Notes under the pieces: model-generated | What the model was told of the DNA's origin: nothing | Seen by the model: only the letters and a program-made list of their open reading frames with translations | Database searches by the model: none | Part shown: in pieces, positions 52,886 to 61,729 of the stretch | Layout: each line of letters begins with the position of its first letter | Position numbering within the stretch: position 1 is the stretch's first letter | Program-made: the position numbers and the translations under genes | From: an uncultured Ignavibacteria bacterium | GTDB taxonomy: Bacteria; Bacteroidota; Ignavibacteria; Tepidaquicellales; OLB5 | NCBI GenBank assembly: GCA_937873695.1 | Contig: CALMYL010000013.1 | Coordinates: 1 to 64,000 of the forward strand | Reading direction: 5' to 3' | DNA: 64,000 bases

Positions 52886-54000
52886 TGCTTTCTTTCTGGG
52901 AAAAAAATTCATTTCTTGAATACGATATTATCATCGTTGGCAGCGGTATACTTGGTCTTTCAACCGCATGTGAGATAAAGGAAAGATATCCTGCAAAAAA
53001 TATTATTGTGCTTGAGCGAGGTATACTGCCAACCGGTGCAAGCACCAAAAACGCGGGTTTCCTTTGCTTTGGTTCACTTACCGAAATACTTGCGGATTTT
53101 AAACTGAAAGGCGAAGCGGAAACACTTTCCCTTGTGGAAAAAAGATGGAAGGGAATAAATTACCTTAAAGAGAGACTTTCAGAAAATAAGATCGGCTATC
53201 ACTCATACGGCGGGTATGATCTTATTGATACACCCCGCTCATCGGCTATCAGAGAAATGGACCGCGTCAACGCACTTTTGAGGCAGGTTTTTGATAAAGA
53301 TGTGTTTGAAGTTTCAGACGGCAGGATAAAAGAATTCGGGTTTAGTTCAGAGCTTGTTTCACACCTGGTTTATTCACCTTTTGAGGCACAGATAGATACC
53401 GGTGAAATGATGAAAACTCTAATCAAGTATGCCCAGTTCCTGGGCGTACAGATAACAAACGGCGCAGGGGCAAAAGAAATATCCGGAGGGAAAGTTTCTG
53501 TGTGGCACTCTGCTTTAAATGAGCAGGTAACATTTAGATCTGAAAAGGTCATTGTTTGCGCCAACGCATTTGTGAACCGGATCCTTCCTGAGCCTGAAGT
53601 GAAACCGGGGAGGGGACAGGTACTTATTACCAATGAAATTGAAGAGCTTAAGTTCAAAGGAATTTTCCATTACGATGAAGGTTATTATTATTTCAGGAAT
53701 TACGGTAACCGTGTGATAATTGGAGGCGGCAGGAATCTTGATTTCAGCGGAGAAGAATCATTTGAATTCAGCTATAATGAAAAAATAATTGATGACCTTA
53801 AAAATAAGCTTGATAACATGATACTGCCCGGCTTGAAGTATGAAATAACCGATAAATGGACTGGTATAATGGGATTCACTGAAAACAAACTGCCCGAAGT
53901 TAAGGTTATTGATGGAAATACAATTGCAGCATTAAGCTGCAACGGTATGGGTATCGCGCTTTCAAGCTACATTGCCCGGGAAATTGTAGATCATTTATAA
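52885..54000 (+). CDS. FAD-dependent DAO-family oxidoreductase
   Basis: A 371-residue flavoprotein. The FAD motif is YDIIIVGSGILGLSTACEI (GxGxxG at residues 19-24), followed by VLERGILPTGASTKNAGF, a strong DadA/GlpD-like pattern, and C-terminal GFTENKLPEVKVI and SCNGMGIALSS. DAO enzymes oxidise amino acids, amines or hydroxyacids. It is translationally coupled to the zinc-ribbon/propeller gene upstream. Its stop overlaps the convergent HEAT-like gene by six bases. L-2-hydroxyglutarate oxidase- or glycine/sarcosine oxidase-like substrates are possible. Confidence 0.85.
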   Translation: MLSFWEKNSFLEYDIIIVGSGILGLSTACEIKERYPAKNIIVLERGILPTGASTKNAGFLCFGSLTEILADFKLKGEAETLSLVEKRWKGINYLKERLSENKIGYHSYGGYDLIDTPRSSAIREMDRVNALLRQVFDKDVFEVSDGRIKEFGFSSELVSHLVYSPFEAQIDTGEMMKTLIKYAQFLGVQITNGAGAKEISGGKVSVWHSALNEQVTFRSEKVIVCANAFVNRILPEPEVKPGRGQVLITNEIEELKFKGIFHYDEGYYYFRNYGNRVIIGGGRNLDFSGEESFEFSYNEKIIDDLKNKLDNMILPGLKYEITDKWTGIMGFTENKLPEVKVIDGNTIAALSCNGMGIALSSYIAREIVDHL

Positions 54001-54528
54001 CGTCTTTGTTGCAAGCTTCCCCAGATCTTTCAGTACCATCTTAGCCCTTGCTTTCAGTCCCGGCGTTGAATCTTTAATCAGCAAGGTAATAGTTTGTTCA
54101 AGTTCACCCGCAAGTTCAGGGTATTGTTCACATATCCTTGCGGAAACGGTCATTGCAAAACAGCGCACGGCAACTGTTTCATTCGGGTCAGCTATATAAT
54201 TCATACAATGGTCAAATACTTTCGCCCTGTGTTTCACGGGGATATTCAGGAACTGCAGAACACGGATCACATTTCTTTTTACAGCAACATGAATATCCTT
54301 TTCATCCAGCTTTTTAACTATCCTGCCGATATTTTTTTCAACAAGCTTCGGATTTTCTTCGGCAACAACGCTTAATACCCATGAAATGCGCTGCACAACC
54401 CGGTATTCATCATTTAAAAAAATAAATAAAAAGTGCCTGAACCGGTCTTCATCATTACCGATCCAGGCAGCTATTTTTAGTACCTGTTTTTTGGAGTGCT
54501 CCTTTAAAACTTCTTCGCGGATATCCAT
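53995..54528 (-). CDS. HEAT-repeat-like helical protein
   Basis: A 177-residue all-helical protein with repeated amphipathic helix pairs (FRHFLFIFLNDEYRVVQRISWVLS, RIVKKLDEKDIHVAVKRNVIRVL, HCMNYIADPNETVAVRCFAMTV) separated by DPNE/DEKD turns, typical of HEAT repeats. It is probably a soluble scaffold. No catalytic residues are seen. It shares a six-base tail overlap with the DAO gene and starts 11 bases before the DinB gene's stop on the same strand, so it is probably transcribed with DinB. Confidence 0.6.
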   Translation of the reverse strand: MDIREEVLKEHSKKQVLKIAAWIGNDEDRFRHFLFIFLNDEYRVVQRISWVLSVVAEENPKLVEKNIGRIVKKLDEKDIHVAVKRNVIRVLQFLNIPVKHRAKVFDHCMNYIADPNETVAVRCFAMTVSARICEQYPELAGELEQTITLLIKDSTPGLKARAKMVLKDLGKLATKTL

Positions 54529-54539
54529 TTTTGCATTAA

Positions 54540-55040
54540 TTACATATTGGTTTCATCAGCGGTTGGTCCGTAAGAACTTGGTAATGGAATATCAAGCAGC
54601 CTTAAGTAAACACCAAGCTGCGCGCGGTGATGTACTTCATGGTTAAACACAAATGAACGAAGCACAGCAGCTTTTGGCAGTGTGAAAAATATTTTTTCAC
54701 CCTGTCTCATTGTCCAGTTTTCCATGAACTTCGCATCATCTGCTTTTTTCAAACACTCGGTTGCTTTTGCCACCTGTTCATCAAAGTTCTTTACAAGCTC
54801 TTCGGTTGTTTTTGGAACTACTGGTTTGTATTCCCACTTCGCGAAATCAAGTTCGTCCTGATCGAGTGTAACCATTGTCCACCCAAGAAGCTCTGATACA
54901 TGGTGGGCAAGATTGCCAAGCTTCATCGATTTTGCGTGTGGTGTCCAGTCGGCCTTATCCATTGGCACACGTTCAAGTAACTTTCTTGTTGCGGCAGCTT
55001 CCTGCTGAAGCTCCGCGATAAAAACTTCGTTCATTCCCAT
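54540..55040 (-). CDS. DinB-family protein
   Basis: A 166-residue four-helix DinB/YfiT-like protein when started at the Met corresponding to 55040; a longer reading adds 23 hydrophobic, poorly coding residues. The three metal histidines are in GNLAHHVSELLGW and FNHEVHHRAQL. DinB proteins include metal-dependent thiol transferases using bacillithiol, mycothiol or glutathione, and others of unknown function. It probably forms an operon with the HEAT-like gene, 11 bases downstream. Confidence 0.8.
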   Translation of the reverse strand: MGMNEVFIAELQQEAAATRKLLERVPMDKADWTPHAKSMKLGNLAHHVSELLGWTMVTLDQDELDFAKWEYKPVVPKTTEELVKNFDEQVAKATECLKKADDAKFMENWTMRQGEKIFFTLPKAAVLRSFVFNHEVHHRAQLGVYLRLLDIPLPSSYGPTADETNM

Positions 55041-55237
55041 AGAATTGATATATTTTAGGATTATTGAATAATAGAAAAGCAAAATAACTTTACGCAAACG
55101 GTTAAACAATGAAATTCGGGAAATATGCCTGTTAAATAATTGTTAAATGCGGAACTTTACAATTGTTTTTGCACTACAATATTCATAATTTTGTTAACTT
55201 ATGGGAAATGAAAGTTCCTGTTGAAATTATTGAAAAT

Positions 55238-56311
55238 ATGAAGAAAATCGCGTTTTTGCTGTTTTTTGCTTTTGCTGTAACCGGTACTTATTCGGGTGAC
55301 CCCAGCTGGTACAAGCTTCTGACGGGCACTATTGATTCATACCCTGTTACCATGAGCTTGGTTAAGTTTGGAGATGAAGTACGCGGCTTCTATTATTATG
55401 ATAAATATAAACAGCCATTGGATGTTTACGGAAATGTAAAGGGTGATTCAATTACGCTGTATTCATATTCAGGTTATGACGATTCCGAATCTTTTAAGGG
55501 TGTTTTAAAGGGCAGCAATTTTTCAGGTAAATGGGATAAACCTTCGCAGAGTAAAATTTTCAATTTTTCATTGACCACTGATAAAAAGCAAAGCGGCTAT
55601 TTTGAATTTGTTTATGTTGAAGGCAAGGAAAGATTTTTTAAGGATCTTGAGTCCCCGTTCTGCAGTTACACTGAAGGTACTATCTGGCCGTCGGATAATT
55701 ACGCGGATGCACAGTTTGTCAGGAATTACATACTGAAATCAAAGAACATGAAGACAGGCGCATCGGAAATTGGCGGGCAGATGTTAGCAAATAAGAAAAA
55801 ATTCATGAAGGAATTCAGGGAATATAACAAAGATCTTAAACGTGATGATATGGGCGACGGTTGGAGCTATTCACTTGAAAGCCAGAATATAAATATTCCG
55901 GTATTTTTTAATGATAAACTTTTTGTAATATCTAATTTTGATTATTCATATACAGGCGGTGCGCACGGAAATTATGGAACATTCTTCGCAAACCTTGATC
56001 TGAAGCGGAAAAAAGTGCTTACCCTTGATGATGTTATGACAAAAAAAGGAATTGAAAAAATGCCCGCATTGCTTGAAAAATACTTCAAGATACAAAGAGG
56101 CGTGCCGCAGGAAAAAACACTGCAGGATGCGGGTTTGTTTCTTGATACAATTCCCGTAAATGAGAATTTTATGATATCACCCGGCAACATTATGTTCAAT
56201 TACATTCCATATGAAATTGCATCATATGCTGATGGTGAAATAAAGATCACGATTCCCTACAGTGAATTTGCTGAATTCGTGAAACCGGAAGTCATTGAAT
56301 TATTCAAATAG
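55238..56311 (+). CDS. Exported DUF3298-domain protein
   Basis: A 357-residue protein with a signal peptide (MKKIAFLLFFAFAVTGTYS); ATG at 55238 is preferred to an upstream start at 55163 that would add 25 non-signal residues. The N-terminal half is beta-rich without a recognised domain. The C-terminal half matches the RsiV/DUF3298 type: YTGGAHGNYGTFFANLDL, DDVMTKKGIEKMP, FNYIPYEIASYADGEIKITIPYSE. It is likely periplasmic, possibly sensing lysozyme-like ligands as RsiV does; the function is uncertain. Confidence 0.75.
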   Translation: MKKIAFLLFFAFAVTGTYSGDPSWYKLLTGTIDSYPVTMSLVKFGDEVRGFYYYDKYKQPLDVYGNVKGDSITLYSYSGYDDSESFKGVLKGSNFSGKWDKPSQSKIFNFSLTTDKKQSGYFEFVYVEGKERFFKDLESPFCSYTEGTIWPSDNYADAQFVRNYILKSKNMKTGASEIGGQMLANKKKFMKEFREYNKDLKRDDMGDGWSYSLESQNINIPVFFNDKLFVISNFDYSYTGGAHGNYGTFFANLDLKRKKVLTLDDVMTKKGIEKMPALLEKYFKIQRGVPQEKTLQDAGLFLDTIPVNENFMISPGNIMFNYIPYEIASYADGEIKITIPYSEFAEFVKPEVIELFK

Positions 56312-56325
56312 AGTTTTAATTAGTA

Positions 56326-56347
56326 GCACAGGCATTCCTGCCTGTGC
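56326..56347. repeat. TTCC-loop palindrome between genes
   Basis: GCACAGGCA-TTCC-TGCCTGTGC is a perfect 9-bp stem with loop TTCC. It is the sister of the in-gene copy at 14929-14950, with the A-T pair replaced by G-C. It lies 11 bases before the RidA ATG, so it may affect that gene's translation. Confidence 0.75.
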
Positions 56348-56358
56348 AATATAAAAAT

Positions 56359-56811
56359 ATGGCAAAAACCGTTAATTCTGATACTGATGCTGTGAATTCT
56401 TCAAAAGCACCTGAACCCGTAGGGTTGTACCCGCACGCAAGGCGTGCAGGTAATCTGCTGTTCCTTTCGGGAGTGGGTCCAAGGGAGCGCGGCACAAAAA
56501 AGATTCCCGGTGTTACGCTTGATGAAAGCGGGAACATTGTTACTTATGATATCGAAACCCAGTGCCGTTCGGTATTTCAGAATGTAAAGTGGATACTGGA
56601 AGAGGCAGGCTCAGGGTGGGATAAACTGATAGATGTTACCGTATTTCTCACCAATATGAAGGATGACTTCCTGGTATACAACAGGCTTTGGGCGGAGTAT
56701 TTTAAGGATAACCAGCCCTGCCGCACAACCATTGAAATTAACTGTTTGCCAACACCTATAGCTATTGAACTGAAATGTATTGCGCTTGCGGAAAACAACG
56801 GGCAGAAATAA
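56359..56811 (+). CDS. RidA-family protein (2-aminomuconate deaminase-like)
   Basis: A 150-residue RidA/YjgF protein; ATG at 56359 is chosen because a GTG at 56344 lies in the upstream palindrome. Family marks are LLFLSGVGPRERGTKK, QCRSVFQNVKWILEEAG, DVTVFLTNMKDDF, and the conserved Arg in PCRTTIEINCLP. The N-terminal KAPEPVGLYPHARRAG and the GVGPR segment fit the 2-aminomuconate deaminase-like branch of tryptophan degradation rather than RidA proper. It overlaps the SGNH gene start by 37 bases. Enamine/imine deamination is the family reaction. Confidence 0.8.
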   Translation: MAKTVNSDTDAVNSSKAPEPVGLYPHARRAGNLLFLSGVGPRERGTKKIPGVTLDESGNIVTYDIETQCRSVFQNVKWILEEAGSGWDKLIDVTVFLTNMKDDFLVYNRLWAEYFKDNQPCRTTIEINCLPTPIAIELKCIALAENNGQK

Positions 56812-57482
56812 TAACTTTTATTTCCGCTATAAGCTTAATTATTCTAATTCCTGCATATTTTATGATATCTGAGGCTACTGTGAAACATAAATATACATAT
56901 CTTGCAGTTGGCGACTCATACACCATTGGTGAGATGGTAAAAGAAAATGAACGCTTTCCTATGCAGTTAAGCCAGAGGCTTAATTCCGACAGCATTGATA
57001 TTGCTGAACCGCTAATCATTGCCAAAACCGGGTGGACAACCGATGAGCTGCTTGCCGCAATAAAAGAAAAAAATGTTAAAGATACATTCAGTATTGTTAC
57101 TCTTTTGATTGGAGTAAATAACCAGTACCGCGGGCGAAGTTCTGAAGAATACCGCGCGGAACTGAAACAGCTTTTGGATATTGCAATAAAATATACGGGA
57201 GGTAAAAATGAACATGTGTTTGTGCTATCAATACCTGACTGGGGTGTAACCCCCTTTGCTGAAGGCAAAGACCGCGGCAAAATTGCCGCTGAAATTGATG
57301 AGTATAACCGTGTAAAGAAGGAAGAATGCGAAAAGCTGGGTGTGAAATATTACGATATTACCGAAATATCCCGCAACACCGATCCCGCTTTGATAGCATC
57401 AGACGGACTTCATCCATCAGGCAAAATGTATAAAATGTGGGTTGATAAAATTTACATCGATATTAGACCAATTTTAAAATGA
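56775..57482 (+). CDS. SGNH/GDSL-family hydrolase
   Basis: A 235-residue SGNH esterase. Block I is GDSYTIGE with the nucleophile Ser; block III is IGVNNQYRG; block V is DGLHPSGKM with catalytic Asp and His. The start at 56775 gives an N-terminal hydrophobic segment (ITFISAISLIILIPAYFM) that could anchor or export the enzyme, at the cost of a 37-base overlap with the RidA gene. A later Met (56862) would give a soluble form lacking it. Likely an acyl esterase or lipase with unknown substrate. Confidence 0.8.
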   Translation: MYCACGKQRAEIITFISAISLIILIPAYFMISEATVKHKYTYLAVGDSYTIGEMVKENERFPMQLSQRLNSDSIDIAEPLIIAKTGWTTDELLAAIKEKNVKDTFSIVTLLIGVNNQYRGRSSEEYRAELKQLLDIAIKYTGGKNEHVFVLSIPDWGVTPFAEGKDRGKIAAEIDEYNRVKKEECEKLGVKYYDITEISRNTDPALIASDGLHPSGKMYKMWVDKIYIDIRPILK

Positions 57483-57549
57483 AGTAACTTCTGACTTCAA
57501 ATGTCTTTTCAAATATCATCAGACTTTTGAAGTCTTATAACCTGAACAC

Positions 57550-58770
57550 TTGAAAATCAATCCCGCCGAAATATTGATTAAAGATTTCACCTACGAACTT
57601 CCCCCAGAAAAGATCGCGCAGTTCCCATTGAAAGAACGTGACAGCTCAAAGTTATTAATTTACAATAAGGGCAAAATTTCTCATGATATATTCCGCAATA
57701 TTGCAGGTATTATTCCTGAAAACTCCCTGCTTATTTTTAACGATACAAAAGTTATTAATGCCAGGTTAAAGTTTCAGAATCCTGCCGGTAAAGAAATTGA
57801 AGTATTCACACTGGAACCGGAAGGAAATACAGAGCTTGTTACTGCATTAAGTACAAAGGGTTCAGTGAGCTGGGTATGTTTGGTAGGGAATCTCAAAGCA
57901 TGGAAATCAGGAACTTTAACAACGAGCAGAATTTTTAACGGCACGGAGTGCCGGCTTGAAGCCGAGCTTATTTCCAAACAAGCGGATGCATTTCTTGTCA
58001 AATTAAGCTGGCAGCCTGAAGAGCTTACCTTTGCTGAAATTCTCGAAATATTCGGGCAGATTCCGCTTCCGCCGTACATGAAGCGTGATGCCACACCAGA
58101 TGATATGACGACATACCAGACGGTATACTCTGAATCCGAAGGCTCCGTTGCGGCACCAACTGCGGGACTGCATTTCACTCATGGTGTGCTGGATTCTCTC
58201 AAAAAAAATAATATAAAAACCGGATTTGTTACACTCCACATAGGCGCCGGAACATTTAAGCCGGTAAAGACTGATAGTATTTCTGAGCACGATATGCATT
58301 CAGAAAGCATATATATTGAGCTAAGCCTGGTGGAAGAAATTGCAGTAAATATTGGTGCAAACAGAATTATTGCCGTGGGCACAACTTCAATGCGGACTGT
58401 TGAATCACTTTACTGGTTCGGTGTTCAGTTAATTCAGGGCAGGCATAAAGGCGGCGAGCTAAACATAACTCAATGGGAGCCGTATGAAAATGAACCCGAA
58501 GATCCTGCAAAAGCCTTTCAGGCTATCATTTCGTATATGAAACAAAACAACCTGAAATACCTTTACGGAAAAACCAATATTATTATTGTTCCCGGGTATG
58601 ATTTTAAGGTATTTTCAGGCATAATAACAAATTTTCACCAGCCCCAAAGCACGCTTTTGCTGCTGATTGCTGCATTTATTGGCAGCGACTGGAAGGGGCT
58701 CTATGAATATGCTTTAAATAATGATTTCCGTTTCTTAAGTTACGGTGACAGCTCATTATTATTGAAGTAA
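57550..58770 (+). CDS. queA: S-adenosylmethionine:tRNA ribosyltransferase-isomerase
   Basis: A 406-residue QueA, which transfers and isomerises the ribosyl of SAM onto 7-aminomethyl-7-deazaguanine in tRNA, making epoxyqueuosine. Family marks are FTYELPPEKIAQFPLKERDSS, LIFNDTKVINARL, GQIPLPPYMKRD, SVAAPTAGLHFT, TLHIGAGTFKPV and FHQPQSTLLLLIAAF. It is longer than the E. coli enzyme (356), mainly through inserts in the first half. The start is TTG at 57550. Its last about 60 bases have a decayed duplicate at 61047-61109, beyond the S41 peptidase gene. Confidence 0.95.
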   Translation: MKINPAEILIKDFTYELPPEKIAQFPLKERDSSKLLIYNKGKISHDIFRNIAGIIPENSLLIFNDTKVINARLKFQNPAGKEIEVFTLEPEGNTELVTALSTKGSVSWVCLVGNLKAWKSGTLTTSRIFNGTECRLEAELISKQADAFLVKLSWQPEELTFAEILEIFGQIPLPPYMKRDATPDDMTTYQTVYSESEGSVAAPTAGLHFTHGVLDSLKKNNIKTGFVTLHIGAGTFKPVKTDSISEHDMHSESIYIELSLVEEIAVNIGANRIIAVGTTSMRTVESLYWFGVQLIQGRHKGGELNITQWEPYENEPEDPAKAFQAIISYMKQNNLKYLYGKTNIIIVPGYDFKVFSGIITNFHQPQSTLLLLIAAFIGSDWKGLYEYALNNDFRFLSYGDSSLLLK

Positions 58771-58830
58771 AAAAGAATTACAGACGCATTTCATCCATTT
58801 CAATTTTTCTTAAATTAATTATTCCTTGAT

Positions 58831-61044
58831 ATGAATGAACAAACTCTTCAGAATTTCCGCGCGTTTACAAAGTTATACGGTTACATCAGGTTTTTCCATC
58901 CAAGTGATGAAGCTTCATCAATTGACTGGGATAAATTCGCAGTTTACGGGTTTGAAAAAGTAGAAAATGCCCGTGATGATAATGAGCTTAAAGCTCTGCT
59001 GCTCGAATTATTCCTGCAGGTAGCTCCCGCTATTGAAATATATTTTACAGGTGAAAATTTTACATATGATCAAAGTAAAATAATTCCCGCAGATACAACA
59101 GGGCTTCTCCCCGTCGCATGGCAGCATAAGGGAATTCAGGATAATATGGATACGATTTATGGTATTTATAAGAGTACCAGGATAAACAGGATTCCGCCTA
59201 TTATAAATCACTCTGCAATACTTTCAAAAACGATCGATGTACAAGAATTCAGAGGAAAAAAGATCAGGATAGAAGCCGGAATAAAATTTGAGCTAGAAGA
59301 AAAAGATGTTAAAGGCGAATTGTGGATAAAGTCATTAAGTGAAAACGGGACTCAATCAGGTTATAACAGTAACCGGTTCCCGTTTGGAAAATGGAAGAAA
59401 TATTCAGTTGAAATTGAAATTACAGATGAAGTATCTCAGGTTGAATATGGGGTAACGCTCTATAATGAAGGTGTGTTATTTGTTAATGGCTTCAAATTGG
59501 AGGTCTATGATGCAGGAAAATGGAAGTCAGCAGAACTTAATGATGGAAGATTTGACAAGCAGACTTTTGGCAAATCACCTGAAAACTGGAACATTGTAAA
59601 CAGCGATTATCTCTATGAGATTATTGATTTTGATACTTTTGATAATGATAAAGCGTGTTTTATACAAAGCTGTTACAAAAAACAGCCATTTGAAAAATAT
59701 CCTTTGCCGGGTGAATTGATAAATAAACCAATTTCAGGCAGCTTAAGCTGCATTGTCCCATTGGCGTTATATTCAGATACAGCCGGTACGTTGCCGCACG
59801 CTGATAGAGACACTTTGAATAATTTGCAGGCTATACTTGAAGAAAGTAAGTTCAGTGAGCTTAGCGCAGATAGTAAATACGTACGTTTGGCAGGTGCTGC
59901 CAAACTGTGGAATGTAATACAGCATTCATACCCGTACTTTGAGCTATATAATATTGACTGGAACGGCGTTTTGAATGATGCATTGAAATTTGCCATGATA
60001 AGTAAGAACGGCGTTGATTTCCTGAAATATTTGCAGATTATATCTGCTAATCTGAATGATGGTCATGCAGGTGCTGCGTACAGCAAACACAAATTCAATT
60101 ACTGTTACCCGCCGTTTTTGCTTGATCATGCCGAAGGAGAGTATGTAATAAGCCGCATCTTTGAAGAGGGCACCGGCTTATTGGAAGGAGATGTAGTATT
60201 TGAAATTGACGGAAAGGATGTTCATGAGTTTGCGGATGAAGAAGGTGAATTGATATCTTCAGCTACGGATGGCTCGCGCATTAACGGGATCCTTTGGGGC
60301 AGATTAACCAAGGGTGAAAAGGATTCAATTATTAAGATGAAGATATCTAGAGATGGTGTTAAGTTAAATGCGGAAACAAAACGCAATTTTAAATTTTCTG
60401 ATGTAAAGGAGCAGGGATACTACCCTGAATACAGACCGGAAAAAATTTCGGAAGTGAAACGCGGAATATTTTATGTTGATCTGACACGCTTAACCACTGA
60501 AGAGCTGGATGAAAAAATACCTGAACTGGCAGAAGCAAAGGGAGTGATTTTTGATGTTCGAGGCTATCCAAGATTAAGCTGTGATTTTTTGAATAACTTA
60601 TCAGATAAAAAACTATTTTCAGCTAAGTGGAATGTTCCTCAGATAATTTATCCGGATTATGAGAACCTTGTTGGCTTTGATACTTCCGAAAGATGGGAAA
60701 TGGGACCGCTTGAACCGCAATTCAAAGGAAAAGTAGTATTTATGATAAATGGCGGAGCTATCAGTTACGCTGAATCAATTATGGGAATAGTAGAGGCGTA
60801 TTCACTTGGTGAAATTATTGGAGAGCAAACTGCAGGAACAAACGGGAATATAAATCCAATATATTTACCCGGTGGCTATACCGTGTGGTTTACCGGCATG
60901 AAAGTACTTAAACATGATGATACTCCTCATCACGGGGTAGGGATTCACCCGACTATTCCGGTAAGCCGCACTATCAAGGGTATCCGTGAGAAACGCGATG
61001 AATATCTTGAAAAAGCCATTGAAGTAATTGAAAATGCCAGATAA
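58831..61044 (+). CDS. S41-family peptidase-like protein with PDZ domain
   Basis: A 737-residue protein without an obvious signal peptide. The N-terminal region reads FTKLYGYIRFFHPSDEA, as in a Bacteroidota S41 subgroup; a beta-rich middle part (about 150-260) is followed by a second RLAGAAKLWNVIQHSYPYF block and NLNDGHAG. A PDZ-like segment is LEGDVVFEIDGKDVHEF. The catalytic part has VFMINGGAISYAESIMG, where the Ser after GAI is the likely nucleophile, and GEIIGEQTAGTNG. The family cleaves protein C-termini or peptides; lack of a signal suggests a cytosolic, tricorn-like role. The gene is flanked by queA and a decayed queA tail. Confidence 0.8.
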   Translation: MNEQTLQNFRAFTKLYGYIRFFHPSDEASSIDWDKFAVYGFEKVENARDDNELKALLLELFLQVAPAIEIYFTGENFTYDQSKIIPADTTGLLPVAWQHKGIQDNMDTIYGIYKSTRINRIPPIINHSAILSKTIDVQEFRGKKIRIEAGIKFELEEKDVKGELWIKSLSENGTQSGYNSNRFPFGKWKKYSVEIEITDEVSQVEYGVTLYNEGVLFVNGFKLEVYDAGKWKSAELNDGRFDKQTFGKSPENWNIVNSDYLYEIIDFDTFDNDKACFIQSCYKKQPFEKYPLPGELINKPISGSLSCIVPLALYSDTAGTLPHADRDTLNNLQAILEESKFSELSADSKYVRLAGAAKLWNVIQHSYPYFELYNIDWNGVLNDALKFAMISKNGVDFLKYLQIISANLNDGHAGAAYSKHKFNYCYPPFLLDHAEGEYVISRIFEEGTGLLEGDVVFEIDGKDVHEFADEEGELISSATDGSRINGILWGRLTKGEKDSIIKMKISRDGVKLNAETKRNFKFSDVKEQGYYPEYRPEKISEVKRGIFYVDLTRLTTEELDEKIPELAEAKGVIFDVRGYPRLSCDFLNNLSDKKLFSAKWNVPQIIYPDYENLVGFDTSERWEMGPLEPQFKGKVVFMINGGAISYAESIMGIVEAYSLGEIIGEQTAGTNGNINPIYLPGGYTVWFTGMKVLKHDDTPHHGVGIHPTIPVSRTIKGIREKRDEYLEKAIEVIENAR

Positions 61045-61046
61045 AT

Positions 61047-61109
61047 TATGCTTTGAAAATTGATTTTCGTTTCTTAAGTTACAGTAAACCGGAACATAAA
61101 TTGAAGAAA
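61047..61109 (+). pseudogene. Decayed duplicate of the queA 3' end
   Basis: Positions 61047-61085 match 58708-58746 (queA end) at 34 of 39 bases without gaps, and ATTGAAG recurs in register at 61100-61106. Translated, YALKIDFRFLSY parallels YALNNDFRFLSY in QueA. The queA stop TAA corresponds to AAA here, so it is not functional. It lies two bases after the stop of the S41 gene. The rest of the gap to 61184 holds nothing recognisable. Confidence 0.65.
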
Positions 61110-61184
61110 CCGGCTTATTTATGGATTTTTTCATATAAGCAGATTACAATAATTGAATATGCATTCAACTAAATATATATAACA

Positions 61185-61718
61185 ATGCTCGAAACATTAC
61201 AAAAGAACTGGTGGTTAATTGCAGTAAGGGGTGTGCTTGCAATAGTATTTGGTATACTTGCGCTCGCATCTCCGTATATTGTGATATTTTCGCTCATAAC
61301 ATTCTTTGCTTTCTTCGCCATACTTTCTGGTTTTTTTATTCTCACACTGGCTTTCCTGGGTGAAACCGATAACAAAGGATTAAGAATAATTGAAGGATTG
61401 ATCTTTTTAGGAGCGGGAATTGTTGTATTGCTTAATCCAGTTTCAGCGCTGGGCGGAATTATGATATTCATTGCTGCATGGGCAATACTTTCGGGGCTTG
61501 TTCATATTGTTGGAGCTATAAAGATGCGCAAGGTTATAACAAACGAATGGCTGATGATACTGAACGGTGTAATATCTATTATATTCGGTATCCTGCTTGC
61601 GGGAAACCTGATACAGGGCGCGGGCGTAATGCTAATGGTATTTGGCGCATTCGCGATACTCAGCGGGATATTTTCAATCATGCTTTCATTCAGAATAAAA
61701 ACATATAAATCAAACTAA
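61185..61718 (+). CDS. HdeD-family membrane protein (DUF308)
   Basis: A 177-residue protein of six predicted membrane helices in three similar pairs (LIAVRGVLAIVFGILALASP, GLIFLGAGIVVLLNPVSALG, LNGVISIIFGILLAGN), the DUF308/HdeD pattern. E. coli HdeD is linked to acid resistance at high cell density, but the molecular role is unclear. It precedes a DUF2007 gene by 11 bases. No regulatory site is apparent. Confidence 0.88.
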   Translation: MLETLQKNWWLIAVRGVLAIVFGILALASPYIVIFSLITFFAFFAILSGFFILTLAFLGETDNKGLRIIEGLIFLGAGIVVLLNPVSALGGIMIFIAAWAILSGLVHIVGAIKMRKVITNEWLMILNGVISIIFGILLAGNLIQGAGVMLMVFGAFAILSGIFSIMLSFRIKTYKSN

Positions 61719-61729
61719 ATAATATAATC

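Noticed and set aside
57483-57549. preQ1 riboswitch before queA
   Set aside because: There is a GACTTCAAA/TTTGAAGTC stem with a long loop, but no compact preQ1 pseudoknot pattern with an A-rich tail.
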